The position numbers and the translations under genes were made by a program. This document shows positions 43,067 through 43,550 of a stretch of 43,550 nucleotides of DNA, piece after piece. This stretch comes from an uncultured Lachnospiraceae bacterium. Lineage in GTDB: Bacteria; Bacillota; Clostridia; Lachnospirales; Lachnospiraceae. The first letter of the stretch is position 1, and every line of letters begins with the position of its first letter. The notes beneath the pieces were generated by a model, which made no database searches, was not told where the DNA came from, and saw nothing but the letters and a program-made list of their open reading frames with translations. The stretch lies in the NCBI GenBank assembly GCA_902781505.1, contig CACZJL010000015.1, positions 1-43,550 on the forward strand. Reading direction: 5' to 3'.

Positions 43067-43086
43067 TTATTTAAGGAGGACGCGTT

Positions 43087-43407
43087 ATGTTTGGTTTTAA
43101 CGAAGAGAAGGCAATCACAAACTGTGAGCCTGGTGTTACAAGAAAGATTTTAAATTACTCGGAAAAGGTTATGATGTGTGAACTCCACTTTGACAAAGGT
43201 GCAAAGGGCAACTTCCATCACCATCCCCATGAGCAGGTAACATACATTGTAAGCGGTGCTTTTGATTTCACAGTAGATGGTGAAACAAAAACGGTAAGAG
43301 CCGGTGATTCCGTGCTTATGCCCGGAAACTCAGAACATGGTGTAACCTGTGTTGAAGAGGGCGTTATTGTTGATGTTTTCGCGCCAATGAGAGAAGATTT
43401 CCTGTAA
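43087..43407 (+). CDS. KdgF-like cupin protein
   Basis: A 106-residue single-domain cupin. The first cupin motif GNFHHHPHEQVTY is at 41-53 and the second (PGNSEHG) at 79-85 with H84, so the metal site looks complete. The ending DVFAPMREDFL is, as I recall, a hallmark of KdgF-type pectin proteins, which open 4,5-unsaturated galacturonate to a linear ketouronate. A GH105 gene that would supply this substrate lies 2.4 kb away, which supports but does not prove the role. TAAGGAGG precedes the ATG. It is transcribed alone. Confidence 0.85.
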   Translation: MFGFNEEKAITNCEPGVTRKILNYSEKVMMCELHFDKGAKGNFHHHPHEQVTYIVSGAFDFTVDGETKTVRAGDSVLMPGNSEHGVTCVEEGVIVDVFAPMREDFL

Positions 43408-43413
43408 AAAAAA

Positions 43414-43451
43414 CTGATGTATTCACAACCAAGTGGATACATCAGCTTTTT
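43414..43451 (+). terminator. Terminator of the cupin gene
   Basis: CTGATGTATTCAC and GTGGATACATCAG form a 13-bp stem with one wobble pair, followed by CTTTTT. Confidence 0.93.
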
Positions 43452-43479
43452 CGAGTCTGTGAAAAAAAGTCTGTAAAAA

Positions 43480-43545
43480 TATAATAGTTATGTATTATTA
43501 AGGTCTCCTAAGGTAAAATATAAATACTTTAAGGAGGCCTTTATT
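43480..43545 (+). promoter_or_regulatory. Promoter and leader hairpin that buries a ribosome binding site
   Basis: TATAAT lies at 43480-43485, with a weak -35 (CTGTGA) 17 bases upstream. AAGGTCTCCT (43500-43509) pairs with AGGAGGCCTT (43532-43541) over 10 bp with one wobble, including the whole AGGAGG ribosome binding site of the gene at 43546. Confidence 0.65.
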
Positions 43546-43550
43546 ATGGC
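43546..43550 (+). CDS. Start of a gene cut by the window edge
   Basis: ATGGC follows AAGGAGG with an 8-base spacer. Only the start codon is inside the window, so the product cannot be named. Confidence 0.6.

Noticed and set aside
1..43550. CRISPR arrays, tRNA or rRNA genes, prophage or complete IS elements
   Set aside because: No spaced direct repeats, cloverleaf sequences, rRNA blocks, transposase or phage structural genes were recognised; I could not run dedicated searches.

Overview
The window looks like a chromosomal segment of a low-to-mid GC Gram-positive anaerobe, most likely a member of the Lachnospiraceae (Clostridia). Reasons: the order rho-rpmE-yqhQ(DUF1385)-prmC-prfA and the order tig-clpP-clpX-lon-ysxC are typical of Firmicutes; strong AGGAGG-type ribosome binding sites precede most genes; DUF1846, DUF4364, DUF1836, DUF4867 and YerC-type proteins are common in Clostridia; and the sugar genes fit a plant-polysaccharide-using gut bacterium. 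No database search was run; all names come from reading motifs and overall similarity.

Layout. At the left edge (1-87, minus strand) lies the 5' end of what I read as a bacterial group IIC intron, directly behind the terminator of the first operon. A five-gene pentose operon follows on the minus strand (132-5653): DUF4867 cupin-like protein, L-fucose/L-arabinose isomerase-family enzyme, xylulokinase, transaldolase and a ROK regulator. A UPF0371/DUF1846 gene is divergent from it. The block 7386-13167 (minus) is translation and transcription housekeeping: rho, rpmE with a structured leader, DUF1385, prmC, prfA and an RNase H. On the plus strand 13436-16168 a malic enzyme, a YhcC-type radical SAM protein and DUF4364 form an operon. 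From 16242 to 22488 (minus) come trigger factor, ClpP, ClpX, Lon and YsxC. A cell-wall/maintenance operon (amidase, Nudix, DJ-1, D,D-carboxypeptidase) occupies 22594-25789, followed by a small acidic-tailed membrane protein, a PcrA-type helicase and a PspA plus SPFH-zinc-ribbon membrane-stress pair (to 30542).

From 30887 there are two plus-strand regulators (HTH protein and DUF1836) and a TrpR-like YerC. A three-gene module follows on the minus strand (32724-36522): BspA-type LRR protein, DUF2201/VWA protein and MoxR-like AAA+ ATPase. It is divergent from a PcsB-like/SleB-like cell wall hydrolase (36675-37769). The two transcription units appear to share one self-complementary -35 hexamer. 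The right end holds intracellular pectin/hemicellulose enzymes (GH105, GH43), coaX-coaBC, a KdgF-like cupin and, at the very edge, the start codon of a gene whose ribosome binding site is buried in a hairpin.

How it works together: GH105 would release unsaturated uronate from pectic oligomers, and the KdgF-like cupin could open it. GH43 would release pentoses, and the left-hand operon would feed pentoses to xylulose 5-phosphate and the pentose phosphate pathway. The most promising little-described systems are the LRR-VWA-MoxR module coupled to a cell wall hydrolase, the DUF4867 pentose route, and the PspA-SPFH pair. Several promoter-region palindromes and RNA leaders are listed as separate observations.
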